NCBI RefSeq assembly: GCF_001534665.1
Contig: NZ_CP013920.1
Location: 434,001-498,000, forward strand
Length of the DNA stretch: 64,000 nucleotides
DNA from: Candidatus Arsenophonus lipoptenae
Lineage (GTDB): Bacteria; Pseudomonadota; Gammaproteobacteria; Enterobacterales; Enterobacteriaceae
Reading direction: 5' to 3'
The notes beneath the pieces are model-generated. The model had not been told where the DNA came from and searched no databases. It worked only from the letters and a program-made list of their open reading frames with translations. The position numbers were made by a program, and so were the translations under genes. This document shows, piece after piece, positions 1 through 10,128 of this stretch. Position 1 is the first letter of the stretch. Each line of letters opens with the position of its first letter.

Positions 1-408
1 GAAATTAAAACTTATTATAATTTAGATTTTGATTTTTTTCATGGTGTAGAATATACTCAAATCACAAAAATAAGTAGATTAATAAAAAACCTTATTAAAG
101 AAGGTGCTTATGTTGAAAGAGGTGAAATTAGAAAATCTGTCACTTCGTTTGAAGATGTATTAAACTGGTTATCAAAAGAGTCTCGTCGAGGACTAATAAT
201 TCAACGTTATAAAGGATTAGGAGAAATGAATTCGGAACAATTATGGGAAACAACGATGGACCCAAATAAAAGAAATATGATGCAAGTCACTATTAAAGAC
301 GCTATTCAAACTGACCAACTATTTACTACTTTAATGGGTGATGCTGTTGAACCACGTAGAATTTTTATTGAAAAAAATGCATTAAAAGCAGAAAATATAG
401 ATATTTAA
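1..408 (+). CDS. gyrB: DNA gyrase subunit B, C-terminal part (5' cut by window)
   Basis: The ATPase subunit of DNA gyrase, which with GyrA introduces negative supercoils. Only the last 135 codons are present; the frame is open from the first base. The stretch RYKGLGEMN, then [25 protein letters not shown] and the terminal NIDI match the end of the E. coli TOPRIM/tail region almost residue for residue. The ending NIDI and the GDAVEPRR motif separate it from the paralogue ParE. It reads towards asd, which lies on the opposite strand 25 bp away (convergent). A start placed at the internal ATG at 226 would be an artefact of the window edge. Confidence 0.95.
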   Translation, partial: EIKTYYNLDFDFFHGVEYTQITKISRLIKNLIKEGAYVERGEIRKSVTSFEDVLNWLSKESRRGLIIQRYKGLGEMNSEQLWETTMDPNKRNMMQVTIKDAIQTDQLFTTLMGDAVEPRRIFIEKNALKAENIDI

Positions 409-433
409 AAATTAAATCCATATATAAATATAA

Positions 434-1534
434 TTATAATAATTTTAACATACGACGTAACGGCTCAGCTGCCCCCCATAATAATTGATCACCAACAGTA
501 AAAGCAGATAAATATCTTTTCCCCATATTTAATTTACGTAACCGTCCAATAGGAATATTCAAAGTTCCTGTAACTGCAGTTGGGGTTAATTTTTTAATAG
601 TTAATTCAGGTTCATTAGGAATGACACATACCCAATCATTATGTGATTCTAAAATTTGTTCAATATTTCTAATAGAAATATTCTTTTTTAATTTTAATAT
701 AATAGCTTGACTATGACATCTTAAGGCATCAATACGAACACATAAACCATCTATAGGAATGATAGTATGAGTGTTTAAAATTTTATTAGTTTCAGCCTGT
801 CCTTTCCATTCTTCATAAGTTTGACCATTAATTAATTTTTTATCTATCCAAGGAATTAAATTACTAACTAATGGTATACTAAATTCTTTTGCAATCATTT
901 TGCCACTACGAATAAAAGTAGTAATTTTCTTCTCAATCGATAAAATAGATATCGCTACATTCTGTAAATCATCAGAAACCTTTGAATATAATTCACCCAT
1001 TTGTAATAGTAATTCTCTCATATTACGCGCACCTATACCAGAAACAGCTTGATAAGTTGAAACTGAAATCCATTCAATTAAATTTTCAACAAATAAACCA
1101 GCTAAAGCCATTAACATCAAACTAACAGTGCAATTACCACTAACAAAAGTTTTTATGCCGCTATTTAAACCTCTATCAATATGTTGACGATTAACTGGAT
1201 CTAAAACAATGATACTATCATCTCTCATTCTTAATGAAGATGATGCGTCTATCCAGTACCCTGACCAACCGATATCAAGAAGTTTATGATAAATTTGATT
1301 AGTGTAATTACCTCCCTGACAAGTAACTATTACTTCTAATTCCTTAAGAATATCTAAAGAAAAGGCATCTAAAAGCTTTTTTTGATATTGACCATAATTT
1401 GGTGCAATTTCTTCATATTGAGAAGTAGTAAAAAATACGGGATTAATATTATTAAAATCACCTTCTTCATTCATTCGTTGTAATAGTACTGAACCTACCA
1501 TACCTCTCCAACCAATAAATCCTACAGTTTTCAT
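434..1534 (-). CDS. asd: Aspartate-semialdehyde dehydrogenase
   Basis: Reduces aspartyl phosphate to aspartate semialdehyde with NADPH, the branch point to diaminopimelate/lysine, threonine and methionine. It has 366 residues against 367 in E. coli. The N-terminal nucleotide-binding motif [11 protein letters not shown] is intact, the catalytic cysteine is Cys135 in SGNCTVSLM, and the substrate-binding region [12 protein letters not shown] carries the catalytic histidine. In a peptidoglycan-making symbiont its likely use is diaminopimelate supply. It stands alone: 25 bp from convergent gyrB, and about 520 bp of empty spacer upstream. Confidence 0.95.
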   Translation of the reverse strand: MKTVGFIGWRGMVGSVLLQRMNEEGDFNNINPVFFTTSQYEEIAPNYGQYQKKLLDAFSLDILKELEVIVTCQGGNYTNQIYHKLLDIGWSGYWIDASSSLRMRDDSIIVLDPVNRQHIDRGLNSGIKTFVSGNCTVSLMLMALAGLFVENLIEWISVSTYQAVSGIGARNMRELLLQMGELYSKVSDDLQNVAISILSIEKKITTFIRSGKMIAKEFSIPLVSNLIPWIDKKLINGQTYEEWKGQAETNKILNTHTIIPIDGLCVRIDALRCHSQAIILKLKKNISIRNIEQILESHNDWVCVIPNEPELTIKKLTPTAVTGTLNIPIGRLRKLNMGKRYLSAFTVGDQLLWGAAEPLRRMLKLL

Positions 1535-2057
1535 TTTATACCATCTAAAAATTATTAATAAGTATTAATATGTATGTTAAAATGCATAAATAATCTTTAA
1601 AGTTATTTTTTTTAAATTTTGACAAAAGTATTATGATTAATAAATCAAGATTAAATAAAGAATTTTAAAATATTTACTTATTAAGTATATTAATAAAAAT
1701 ATTTCATATTATAAAATTTATTTTTCAAAAAACTTAAGCAACATTTATATTTATTAAATACATTTATATATACAAAATAATATAATAACATTATTAAATT
1801 TTAATAAATTATTAAGATAATGCCATCATATTTTTAATTGATAAGTTATTATTTATTTGCCAATTAATATTTATATAAAATATGTATTACTATTTTATAT
1901 AGTATTATTTAAAATAATATAACTAAAATTAGTTTACAGCAAATCTATATTTTTACATATTTTAACAAATTATTCTTAATAAAAGAACAATAAAGAACTG
2001 TGGATAAAACTTTAAATTAATATTAAAATAAATATCAAAAAAATATTAAGTTAAATA
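1535..2057. other. Intergenic spacer with one DnaA box
   Basis: A 523-bp AT-rich spacer between the start of asd and the end of glmS. I find no coding remnant, tRNA or clear terminator. The only recognisable element is the perfect DnaA-box sequence TGTGGATAA at 1999-2007. In E. coli the pst operon follows glmS; no trace of it is seen. Confidence 0.5.
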
Positions 2058-3896
2058 TTATTCAACTGTAACAGATTTAGCTAAATTTCTTGGTTGATCA
2101 ACATCAGTACCTTTAATTAAGGCTACATAATATGATAACAATTGTAGAGGTATTATATAAAAAATAGGAGCAATTAATTCTTCTACATATGGTAATGAAA
2201 TTACTTTTATATTTTTACTATTAACAAAACCTGCGTCTTTATCAGCAAAAACGTATAATATACCACCTCTAGAACTAATCTCTGCTATATTTACTTTTAA
2301 CTTTTCTAGTAATTTATTATTAGGAGCAGTAATTATTACTGGAACATGATTATCAATCAGAGCTAATGGGCCATGTTTCAACTCACCAGCAGCATATGCT
2401 TCTGCATGAATATAAGAAATTTCTTTTAATTTTAAAGCTCCTTCGATAGCAATAGGAAATTGATCTCCTCTACCTAAAAAAATAACATAATTTTTGTCAA
2501 AAAAATCTTTTGCTAAAACTTCAATAATATCTTTATATGATAGTACACTAGAAATACGAAATGGCAAAACATGTAATGCTTTAACAATATCATGCTCTAA
2601 AGCAATATTTTTATTCTTTAATCGCAAAAGATAAGCAACTAATAATAATAATACTGTTAATTGTGCAGTAAAAGCTTTTGTAGAAGCTACACTAATCTCT
2701 ATTCCAGCTCTTATCATTAATGAAAAATCTGATTCGCGTACTAACGATGAACCTATAACATTACATATTGCTAAAGATAATAAATAATTAAGTTTTTTTG
2801 ATAAACGTAATGCAGCTAAAGTGTCTGCTGTTTCACCAGATTGAGAAATAGTAATGAATAAACTATTTTTACGTTGTGCTAATTTACGATAACGAAATTC
2901 AGAGGCAATTTCTACATCACAAGGTATGCCAGATAAGGATTCAAACCAATAACGAGCAACCATACCAGCATTATATGAAGTACCACAAGCAACAATTTGA
3001 ATATGTTCAATTTTAGATAGTAGATTTTGAGCTTTTTTATTTAATTCATTTAAAATAACACGATTATGATTATCTAAACGATCTGCTAAAGCATTTTTAA
3101 TTGCATCAGGTTGTTCATGGATCTCTTTTTGTATATAATGACAATAAATCCCTTTATCATAAATATTATCTTGATATTGAATATTTGATTTTATTAATTT
3201 TCTTTTAATTTCAATACCATTTTGATTAAAAATACGAACTTTTCTATTAGTAACTTCAACAATATCGCCTTCTTCTAAATACATAAAACAACGTGTAATA
3301 GATATTAAAGCTAACTGATCAGATGCAAGAAAATTTTCATCTTTACCTAAACCTATAATCAAAGGACTGCCAGAACGAGCACCAACGAGTATACCAGGAG
3401 TACGACTATCCATAATAACTGCACCATAAGTTCCATGTAATTGAGGGATAACACGCTGTATACCTTCAAGTAACGTTCCGCCTTTTTGTAATTCCCAGTG
3501 TGTTAAATGGGCAATAACTTCAGTATCGGTTTCTGAAGTAAATACATATTTTAGTTTTTTAAGTTGTGTCCGCAATTTTTGATGATTTTCAATAATTCCG
3601 TTATGAACTACAGCAATATATTCAGATATATGTGGATGAGCATTTTTTTTACTTGGTTGACCATGAGTAGCCCAGCGTGTATGAGCAATACCAGTACTAC
3701 CAATAATAGTATGTTTTTTAAATTCATTAACTAAAAACTGAACTTTACCAAGTTTACGTAAACAAATTAAATTTGCTTTATCATCTAACATAGCTAAACC
3801 AGAAGAATCATAACCACGATACTCTAGTCTACGTAGGCCGTCAATAAGTATCCCAGCTATATCACGTTGTGATACTGCACCGATAATTCCACACAT
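2058..3896 (-). CDS. glmS: Glutamine-fructose-6-phosphate aminotransferase (isomerizing)
   Basis: Makes glucosamine-6-phosphate from fructose-6-phosphate and glutamine, the first committed step to UDP-GlcNAc for peptidoglycan and LPS. It has 612 residues (E. coli 609). It begins MCGIIGAV, so the nucleophilic N-terminal cysteine is exposed after Met removal. The glutaminase domain spans roughly residues 1-240, with HTRWATHG and HNGIIENH. Two SIS domains follow ([38 protein letters not shown]), and the tail LAKSVTVE carries the catalytic lysine. It lies 73 bp downstream of glmU on the same strand, the E. coli order, and is probably cotranscribed with it. The GlmY/GlmZ control of E. coli cannot be judged here. 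Confidence 0.97.
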   Translation of the reverse strand: MCGIIGAVSQRDIAGILIDGLRRLEYRGYDSSGLAMLDDKANLICLRKLGKVQFLVNEFKKHTIIGSTGIAHTRWATHGQPSKKNAHPHISEYIAVVHNGIIENHQKLRTQLKKLKYVFTSETDTEVIAHLTHWELQKGGTLLEGIQRVIPQLHGTYGAVIMDSRTPGILVGARSGSPLIIGLGKDENFLASDQLALISITRCFMYLEEGDIVEVTNRKVRIFNQNGIEIKRKLIKSNIQYQDNIYDKGIYCHYIQKEIHEQPDAIKNALADRLDNHNRVILNELNKKAQNLLSKIEHIQIVACGTSYNAGMVARYWFESLSGIPCDVEIASEFRYRKLAQRKNSLFITISQSGETADTLAALRLSKKLNYLLSLAICNVIGSSLVRESDFSLMIRAGIEISVASTKAFTAQLTVLLLLVAYLLRLKNKNIALEHDIVKALHVLPFRISSVLSYKDIIEVLAKDFFDKNYVIFLGRGDQFPIAIEGALKLKEISYIHAEAYAAGELKHGPLALIDNHVPVIITAPNNKLLEKLKVNIAEISSRGGILYVFADKDAGFVNSKNIKVISLPYVEELIAPIFYIIPLQLLSYYVALIKGTDVDQPRNLAKSVTVE

Positions 3897-3969
3897 ATAT
3901 TTAGTCCTATACCAATATATAGAGGAGTATTATACTACTAATGTTATATATAAATTAAATATCGTTCTT

Positions 3970-5340
3970 TTACGTTTTCTGATCTTTTATAGGTTTTTTC
4001 CAATTTAAAATATGTTTTTGTTTCACACGACTAATAACAAGTTCATTTTCATTAACATTATTAGTTAATGTTGTTCCTGCCCCAATTGTTGCCCCATTAG
4101 CAATCGTAATAGGAGCAATAAACTGAGTATTAGAACCAACAAAAACATTATCACCAATAGTAGTTTTAAATTTACTAACTCCATTATAATTACAAGTTAT
4201 TGTTCCTGCGCCAATATTAACATTACAACCAATATCAGCATCACCTAAATAACTAAGATGACAAGCTTTAGAACTTCTACCTATAATAGATTCCTTAACT
4301 TCAACAAAATTACCAATATTGACTTTATGAGATAATTTATTCCCAGGACGTAACCTAGCAAATGGGCCTACAGTACAATAAGTAGATAATTCTGATCCAT
4401 CTATTAATGAATAAGGATTAACACAAGAATTATCATTAATAATACAATTTTTTAATATGCATCCAGTATGTATATATACATTATCACCTAAAATAACATT
4501 TCCTTCAATAATAACGTTTGTATCAATAATTACATTATAACCATATTTCAATGTGCCCCGTAAATCAAAACGGCTAGGATCTAATATCCTAACACCAGAT
4601 GATAATAATTTCTCCGCTTGTTCTTTTTGATAAATACGTTCAAGTATTGAAAGTTGTAAATAGTTATTAACTCCTTGTATTTCGGTCAATTTTATTGGAT
4701 GCATAGTATTAATTTTACAACCTTCTTGATAGGCTAAAGCAATTATCTCTGTGATATAATACTCATTTTGTATGTTATTATTATGTAGTTTTTTTAACCA
4801 TCTTTTTAAATCACCACCATTAGCAACTAATATTCCTGTATTAACTTCATTAATATTTATTTGTTCTTTTTTTGCATCTTTATATTCAACAATGCCAATT
4901 ACTGCACCATTCTTACGAAGAATACGTCCATAATCTATTGGTTCATTAATAATAGCTGTTAATAATGCTATTCCTCCATCTGGTTTTACTGATATTAAAC
5001 GTTCAAGTGTTTCTTTTGTGATGAGCGGGCAATCACCATTAAGCACTATAATATCTTCATTATCAGAAAAATAAGGTGCTGCTTGTTGCATTGCATGTCC
5101 TGTTCCTAACTGTTCTTTCTGCAAAATCCAATTAACTGGTTGCTTAGATAAAGCAATTTTAATTAAGTCAGCATTATACCCGTATACTAAATGAATATTT
5201 TTTGCTCCAATTAATAAAGAAGTATCAATAACATGTTGCACTAAAGGTTTGCCTGCCAATAAATGCAAAACTTTTGGTAATTTAGAAAACATACGACTAC
5301 CTTTACCAGCAGCAAGAATTACAACACTTTTTATACTCAT
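3970..5340 (-). CDS. glmU: Bifunctional GlmU: GlcN-1-P acetyltransferase / GlcNAc-1-P uridyltransferase
   Basis: Acetylates glucosamine-1-phosphate, then transfers UMP to give UDP-GlcNAc, the precursor of peptidoglycan and lipid A. At 456 residues it has exactly the E. coli length. The N-terminal pyrophosphorylase domain has the signature LAAGKGSRM with KVLH, and GTGHA further on. The C-terminal half is a left-handed beta-helix of hexapeptide repeats (about residues 250-440), with the catalytic region [21 protein letters not shown] and [11 protein letters not shown]. It starts at an ATG with no strong ribosome site. Upstream lies the 2-kb scar where the atp operon sits in E. coli, so the gene must now use a promoter inside that scar. 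Confidence 0.97.
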   Translation of the reverse strand: MSIKSVVILAAGKGSRMFSKLPKVLHLLAGKPLVQHVIDTSLLIGAKNIHLVYGYNADLIKIALSKQPVNWILQKEQLGTGHAMQQAAPYFSDNEDIIVLNGDCPLITKETLERLISVKPDGGIALLTAIINEPIDYGRILRKNGAVIGIVEYKDAKKEQININEVNTGILVANGGDLKRWLKKLHNNNIQNEYYITEIIALAYQEGCKINTMHPIKLTEIQGVNNYLQLSILERIYQKEQAEKLLSSGVRILDPSRFDLRGTLKYGYNVIIDTNVIIEGNVILGDNVYIHTGCILKNCIINDNSCVNPYSLIDGSELSTYCTVGPFARLRPGNKLSHKVNIGNFVEVKESIIGRSSKACHLSYLGDADIGCNVNIGAGTITCNYNGVSKFKTTIGDNVFVGSNTQFIAPITIANGATIGAGTTLTNNVNENELVISRVKQKHILNWKKPIKDQKT

Positions 5341-6740
5341 ATATATAAAACCTGATTAATATTATTTAAAAAAGTATTTAAAAAATATCTATTTATTATT
5401 ATGTAACTTATTATTTTTAATAAAATATTTTTATAATAATTATTTAATTTTTTGTTGTTTTTTAAAAAACATATAATACATAATAACATATGAATTAATA
5501 ATTCAACTTATTTTAATGTTTGTATTGTACTATCTTAAGTTTATTAAAATAAATTACAAAATAATTGTTCTATAAGAAATATTATATAGATCATATTAAT
5601 AACAAACTCAAAACATAAAAAATATTTAGACTGTATATTTTATAAATCGATAAAAATTAATAATAAGATATATTTGATATCAATTTTATAATAATCAAAC
5701 ACTTTATTGTATCTAATTTATAGATACTTTGACAAAAGTATAACCGTTTTATACTCAAGATATATATCAAATAATCTAATTGAGAAATATCATATGTTTT
5801 CAAAATTTTTAATTAATTATATTTTCAGATAACCAATTTATCTAAATAAATTGACTAAATAAAAAAATCATCGAAATACTTCAATGAAATAATTCTTTAT
5901 ATTTATATAAATATTAATAGTTTATATTATAATAATTATCAATACATATTAAGATATATTGACATCTAAATATAAAAAATCTGATTACTGATGCAGTGTT
6001 AATAACAATATAAAAATCTATAATATTTACCTATAAAGATACTTTTAAAAATTAGTATATATAATGTGATTTAAAATAATAAATTTTTTAATTTAATATG
6101 TAAAATTGTAAATAAAATTATAATAATATATTATTATAAATAAATAATATTATATATAGCAACATGTAAATGGTTACTTTTGTAAAAATAATAGAGTTAT
6201 TTAATTAATTAATTTTAAATTATTCATATAAGTTAAGAATGAATTTTTAGCTTTAGTATTTATTTACCATATATATAGTATAATGACATATTATAACATA
6301 ATTTAAAATTCTTTATAATGAAATACATTATATAATGTCACATATGTTATTTTGATTAATAAAATACTTATAAACCTTAATAATTAGTACAATACTTATA
6401 AACCTTAATAATATAATTTGAATTATTATTGATATGTCATCTAAATATTATTAGATTGCTATTTTATAATCTAAATATTATTAATATCTAAAGATTATTG
6501 ATCTTTATTTAAAAACATTAAACATAAAATGTTAATTATTTTATAACAAAAAATATGTAAAATTTAAAAAATAAAATAATTTATAAATCAATACTTGTGT
6601 TTAAATGTTATTTGCAGAATAAAAAAATTTAATGAAATCAATAAATAAAAATTTGCATCTAATAACAGATTGCTTTTATATATTTAGAGTACGACTTTAA
6701 TACTTTTTTTAAAAGAAATATTAATTTTTATCAAAAAAAA
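5341..6740. other. Non-coding scar at the expected atp operon position
   Basis: Roughly 1.4 kb of very AT-rich DNA between glmU and the rsmG remnant. In E. coli and relatives the order is mnmG-rsmG-atpIBEFHAGDC-glmU-glmS. Here all nine atp genes are missing and I could not recognise any fragment of them. The stretch holds short degenerate repeats, including a 22-bp near-tandem repeat at 6363-6384 and 6391-6412. A promoter for glmU must lie here, but none stands out. Confidence 0.6.
6363..6412. repeat. 22-bp direct repeat, 28-bp period
   Basis: The unit beginning AATACTTATAAACC occurs at 6363-6384 and again at 6391-6412. It is followed by looser copies of ATCTAAATATTATTA at about 6440 and 6470. 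This looks like slippage-generated repeat in decaying DNA. Confidence 0.7.
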
Positions 6741-6849
6741 ACTAAATATCTTGTTTCTTAAGGTATATTTAACGAAATAATTTTTTAATCTAAAGTTATT
6801 ATTAAATATCGTTAATAACTTATTACTAATATTCTTACTGTTTAATGAA

Positions 6850-7315
6850 TAGAATTTTCCCATAATTTACTTTATAACATGTTGATATAATATAAATATA
6901 TCATGTAATATAGCAAATACCCTAGTTATTGAGTATCAAATTTTTCTATGGGTTGATATTGATCTATTATTTTTGTATAATATCTATGGTTTTTAATATT
7001 TTAATTTGATACAAAAATCTAACTCTTCTTCCTAACTATCTAATAATATGAAATAGACATTAGTATAAATAATAGCAAATATTATAATACTAAGTAATTC
7101 TGTCCCATACCAACATCGGTAAACAATTTACTGACAAGATATTTATCCGCAATAATACTGCCTACTAAAATATAACAATGACTATTTGTTTAGGTGCTTT
7201 AATAAAAGTTAAATTATTTTACTCTATTTACTTAATAACATAACATATGTAATTAATTGCTTAACTTACTAAACTTAGATCTGTTTAATCTAAATTTTAA
7301 AATATTTTCTTAAAC
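6850..7315 (-). pseudogene. rsmG: Remnant of rsmG (16S rRNA m7G527 methyltransferase)
   Basis: Reading the minus strand downstream of mnmG gives fragments, in three frames, that follow RsmG in order. QLITYVMLLSK then a stop (TAG where the family has Trp) then SK lies at 7224-7262. SIIADKYL and FTDVGMG, the S-adenosylmethionine motif (family FIDVGTGPG), lie at 7103-7170. LGRRVRFLYQ (family LGKRVRFLRQ) lies at 6988-7035. A piece resembling the family's ISRAFASL lies at about 6905-6935. Several frameshifts and stops separate them, so no functional protein can be made. Its position right after mnmG is the ancestral one. Loss of RsmG removes m7G527 from 16S rRNA, which is tolerated in E. coli. The identity rests on my memory of the E. 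coli protein; the boundaries are approximate. Confidence 0.85.
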
Positions 7316-7321
7316 TCATTT

Positions 7322-9202
7322 TTAATTAGTATTAAATATTTTTTTTAACCAAATTAATAATATTGATATAGCTGCCGGGGTAATACCAGATATACGCGAT
7401 GCTTGACCTATAGATTTTGGTTTATGATTATTAAGTACAGCTCTAACTTCATTAGAAAGACCAATAATTTTATTATAATCTAAATTAGTTGGTAAAATCA
7501 TAAACTCATTACGAATTTTTTTTTTAATTTCTTTTTGTTGTCTAATAATATATCCCTCATACTTAATTTGTATTTCAACTTCATTACTAACTCGATGATC
7601 ACTTACTCCAGGAGAAAAGTAATTTAATGAAGTTAGTAATTTATAATTTATTTCAGGCCTTTTAAGTAAATCTTCACCATTCACTTCTTTAGAAATTGAA
7701 ATATTTAATATTTTATTAATATTATTAATTTCATTTGAATTAGGATTCAACCATAAACTACGTAAACGTTGATGTTCTTTTTCTATTGATTCTACTTTAT
7801 GGCAAAATTTTTGCCAACGATTTTCATCAATCAAACCAAGGTTATATCCTTTTTCTGTTAGACGAAGATCAGCATTATCTTCACGTAACATAAGTCGATA
7901 TTCTGCTCTTGAAGTAAACATTCGATAAGGTTCTTTTGTACCTAAAGTACAAAGATCATCAACTAAAACACCAATATATGCTTGATGGCGATGAGGATAC
8001 CATCCTGCTTGTTCATGAGCATAAAGGGCAGCATTAATTCCAGCTAATAGACCTTGAGCAGCTGCTTCTTCATAACCAGTTGTTCCATTAATTTGACCAG
8101 CAAAAAATAATCCTTTGATAAATTTGCTTTCTAAAGTTAGATTTAAATCTCGTGGATCGAAAAAATCATATTCAATAGCATATCCAGGTCTAATAATATG
8201 AGCATTTTCTAACCCTTTGATTGAATTTATCATTTCCATTTGTACATTAAAAGGCAAACTAGTAGAAATACCATTTGGATAAATTTCATTACTTGTTATG
8301 CCTTCTGGTTCTAGAAATATCTGATGAGATACACGATCTTTAAATCTAGTAACTTTATCCTCAATAGAAGGACAGTATCGAGGACCAGTTCCTTGAATAA
8401 TGCCTCCGTAAATAGGACTTTGATCTAAATTATCATGAATAATTTGATGAGTTCTTTCATTTGTTTGAGTAATATAGCAAGCTAGTTGATCTAAATGGTT
8501 CTCTGTAGATCCAATAAAGGAAAAAGTTGGTATTGGATTGTCTCCAATTTGAGCAGTTAACTGAGTAAAATTAATAGTTTTTTTATCTATTCTTGGAGGA
8601 GTACCTGTTTTAAATCTATTTACTCTTAAAGGTAATTCTCTTAATCTATTTGATAAACTAATAGCAGGAGGATCACCAGCTCTACCACTACTATAATTTT
8701 CTAATCCTATATGAATTTTACCGTTTAAGAATGTACCTGTAGTTAGTACTACAGATTTTGCTTGAAAGTTTAATCCTATTTTTGTTTTTACACCAATAAT
8801 ATAATTTTTTTCTACTATTAGATCTTCAACTTCTTGCTGAAAGATAACAAGATTATTTTGATTTTCTAATGATGTTTTAATAAATTGCTTATACACAAAA
8901 CGATCAATTTGAGCTCTTGTAGCCTGTACTGCTGCCCCCTTACTGGTATTGAGTTTTCTAAAGTGTATTCCTGCTTTGTCTGTTGCAATAGCCATAATAC
9001 CACCTAAGGCATCAATTTCTTTAACTAAATGACCCTTACCTATTCCACCTATCGCAGGATTACAAGACATTTGACCTAATGTATCAATATTATAAGTTAA
9101 CAGTAAAGTTTGGCGTCCCATACGAGAAGATGCCATAGCTGCTTCAGTACCTGCATGTCCACCACCTATAATAATAACATCAAATTTCTTTGGGTAAAAC
9201 AT
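7322..9202 (-). CDS. mnmG: tRNA uridine-5-carboxymethylaminomethyl modification enzyme MnmG (GidA)
   Basis: FAD-dependent partner of MnmE that installs the (carboxymethyl)aminomethyl group at wobble U34. The FAD-binding motif [14 protein letters not shown] is at the N-terminus, followed by [27 protein letters not shown], the conserved EDKVTRF region and [19 protein letters not shown]. The open frame runs 25 codons further upstream (to 9277), but family members begin MFYP, so I place the start at the ATG at 9200-9202, giving 626 residues (E. coli 629). Its start faces oriC, as in E. coli. The ancestral downstream partner rsmG is a fossil. Confidence 0.95.
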   Translation of the reverse strand: MFYPKKFDVIIIGGGHAGTEAAMASSRMGRQTLLLTYNIDTLGQMSCNPAIGGIGKGHLVKEIDALGGIMAIATDKAGIHFRKLNTSKGAAVQATRAQIDRFVYKQFIKTSLENQNNLVIFQQEVEDLIVEKNYIIGVKTKIGLNFQAKSVVLTTGTFLNGKIHIGLENYSSGRAGDPPAISLSNRLRELPLRVNRFKTGTPPRIDKKTINFTQLTAQIGDNPIPTFSFIGSTENHLDQLACYITQTNERTHQIIHDNLDQSPIYGGIIQGTGPRYCPSIEDKVTRFKDRVSHQIFLEPEGITSNEIYPNGISTSLPFNVQMEMINSIKGLENAHIIRPGYAIEYDFFDPRDLNLTLESKFIKGLFFAGQINGTTGYEEAAAQGLLAGINAALYAHEQAGWYPHRHQAYIGVLVDDLCTLGTKEPYRMFTSRAEYRLMLREDNADLRLTEKGYNLGLIDENRWQKFCHKVESIEKEHQRLRSLWLNPNSNEINNINKILNISISKEVNGEDLLKRPEINYKLLTSLNYFSPGVSDHRVSNEVEIQIKYEGYIIRQQKEIKKKIRNEFMILPTNLDYNKIIGLSNEVRAVLNNHKPKSIGQASRISGITPAAISILLIWLKKIFNTN

Positions 9203-9370
9203 AATATTTTCCAATATTTTACAAGATTGCTTTATTAACAAATACAAATTTGTATTTTTTTTAAAAAAAGTATACACTTACTAAGTTATATATGGTTTTC
9301 ATAAACATTAATATAACATATAATAATAAAAATAAAACATAATAATTAATATTATTAGCGTGGCTAATAT
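9203..9370. other. AT-rich DNA-unwinding region of oriC (probable)
   Basis: The stretch between the mnmG start and the first DnaA box R1 is almost pure A/T and occupies the place of the 13-mer unwinding element in E. coli. The TTATTAG that ends the right-hand 13-mer survives at 9352-9358, but its GATC does not. Assignment is by position and composition. Confidence 0.6.
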
Positions 9371-9548
9371 CTGTGGATAAATGCAAATATCATAACAAGA
9401 TCATTATGTTGTTTGTTGTGTTTAGCTGTGAATGACAGTATGTATTAACTAGTATAAGCTGGGATTAAATATAAATATTATTAATATTATAAACTTATTT
9501 TGCTTGTTATTTACTAGTTAATATATAAACTTTAAAAAGTTATGCACA
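9371..9548. other. oriC: Chromosomal replication origin oriC (DnaA-box region)
   Basis: Lies upstream of mnmG as in enterobacteria. A perfect DnaA box TGTGGATAA (R1) is at 9372-9380. The conserved oriC strings GCTGTGAATGA (from 9425) and GTATAAGCTGGGAT (from 9452) begin 54 and 81 bases after the R1-side CTGTGG, the same distances I count in the E. coli origin from memory. A box-like TTATGCACA at 9540-9548 fits the R4 position, about 12 bp closer than in E. coli. The internal box expected near 9478 has decayed. Only one GATC (9399-9402) remains, against 11 in E. coli. No mioC follows. Confidence 0.9.
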
Positions 9549-9576
9549 TGTATTTAAATTTTTATTTATATTTTAT

Positions 9577-9602
9577 TTATGCACTAAATTTATGCACTAA
9601 AT
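9577..9602. repeat. Two tandem 13-bp units just right of oriC
   Basis: TTATGCACTAAAT occurs twice head to tail at 9577-9589 and 9590-9602 (the last base differs slightly by alignment). Each unit contains TTATGCACT, one base from a relaxed DnaA box (TTATNCACA), close to the R4-like box at 9540-9548. Confidence 0.75.
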
Positions 9603-10060
9603 TTTAATATTTTTTATAATATGTAATAAAATAATGTAATAAAATATAACCAAAATAGAATATTTTTTACTAATTATTCATAAACGAAGAAAATAATTCT
9701 TGATATGTGTATTACATTTTTTTGCAAAAATTATATTTTTATCTGTTATAATTTATTCTAAATAATTTCCAATATAACTATGTAATCAGTAAAACTATTT
9801 ATAATGTTAAATATGTAACATTAAATGTTAGTAAAAATATTTTTATTCTTTTACTTTTAATATATAGGGAAGACTATTATTATATAGTAAGATTATTATA
9901 AAATTTAATTAATTGCCTTTAAATCTTAAAAATTTTTCTTAGTCTAAGATATTCTATTATAAAAATACTTAATATAATTAATCAAAAATACCTAAATTTT
10001 ATTTATATTATTACATAATTAAAATAAATTATCTTAATTATATATTGCTAATATTTTTTA
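9603..10060. other. Intergenic region between oriC and murB
   Basis: About 460 bp of AT-rich DNA at the place of mioC/asnC in E. coli. I recognise no coding remnant or RNA gene. It must contain the murB promoter, which I cannot assign with confidence. Confidence 0.4.
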
Positions 10061-10108
10061 TTTTAGTAAAAGAATGTTTATCACTTTTAGTAAAAGAATG
10101 TTTATCAC
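10061..10108. repeat. 24-bp perfect tandem duplication in the murB leader
   Basis: A 24-bp unit starting TTTTAGTAAAAGAATG is present at 10061-10084 and repeated exactly at 10085-10108, ending 20 bp before the murB ATG. It is either a recent slippage duplication or a duplicated control element. Confidence 0.9.
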
Positions 10109-10128
10109 TATAAATAAATAATAAATTT

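Noticed and set aside
5341..6740. Fragments of atp genes in the scar
   Set aside because: I tried to read atpE-, atpD- and atpC-like pieces on the minus strand and found nothing convincing.
9203..9277. 25-residue N-terminal extension of MnmG
   Set aside because: Family members start MFYP at the internal ATG; the extension lies in the origin-side A/T DNA and has no conserved residues.
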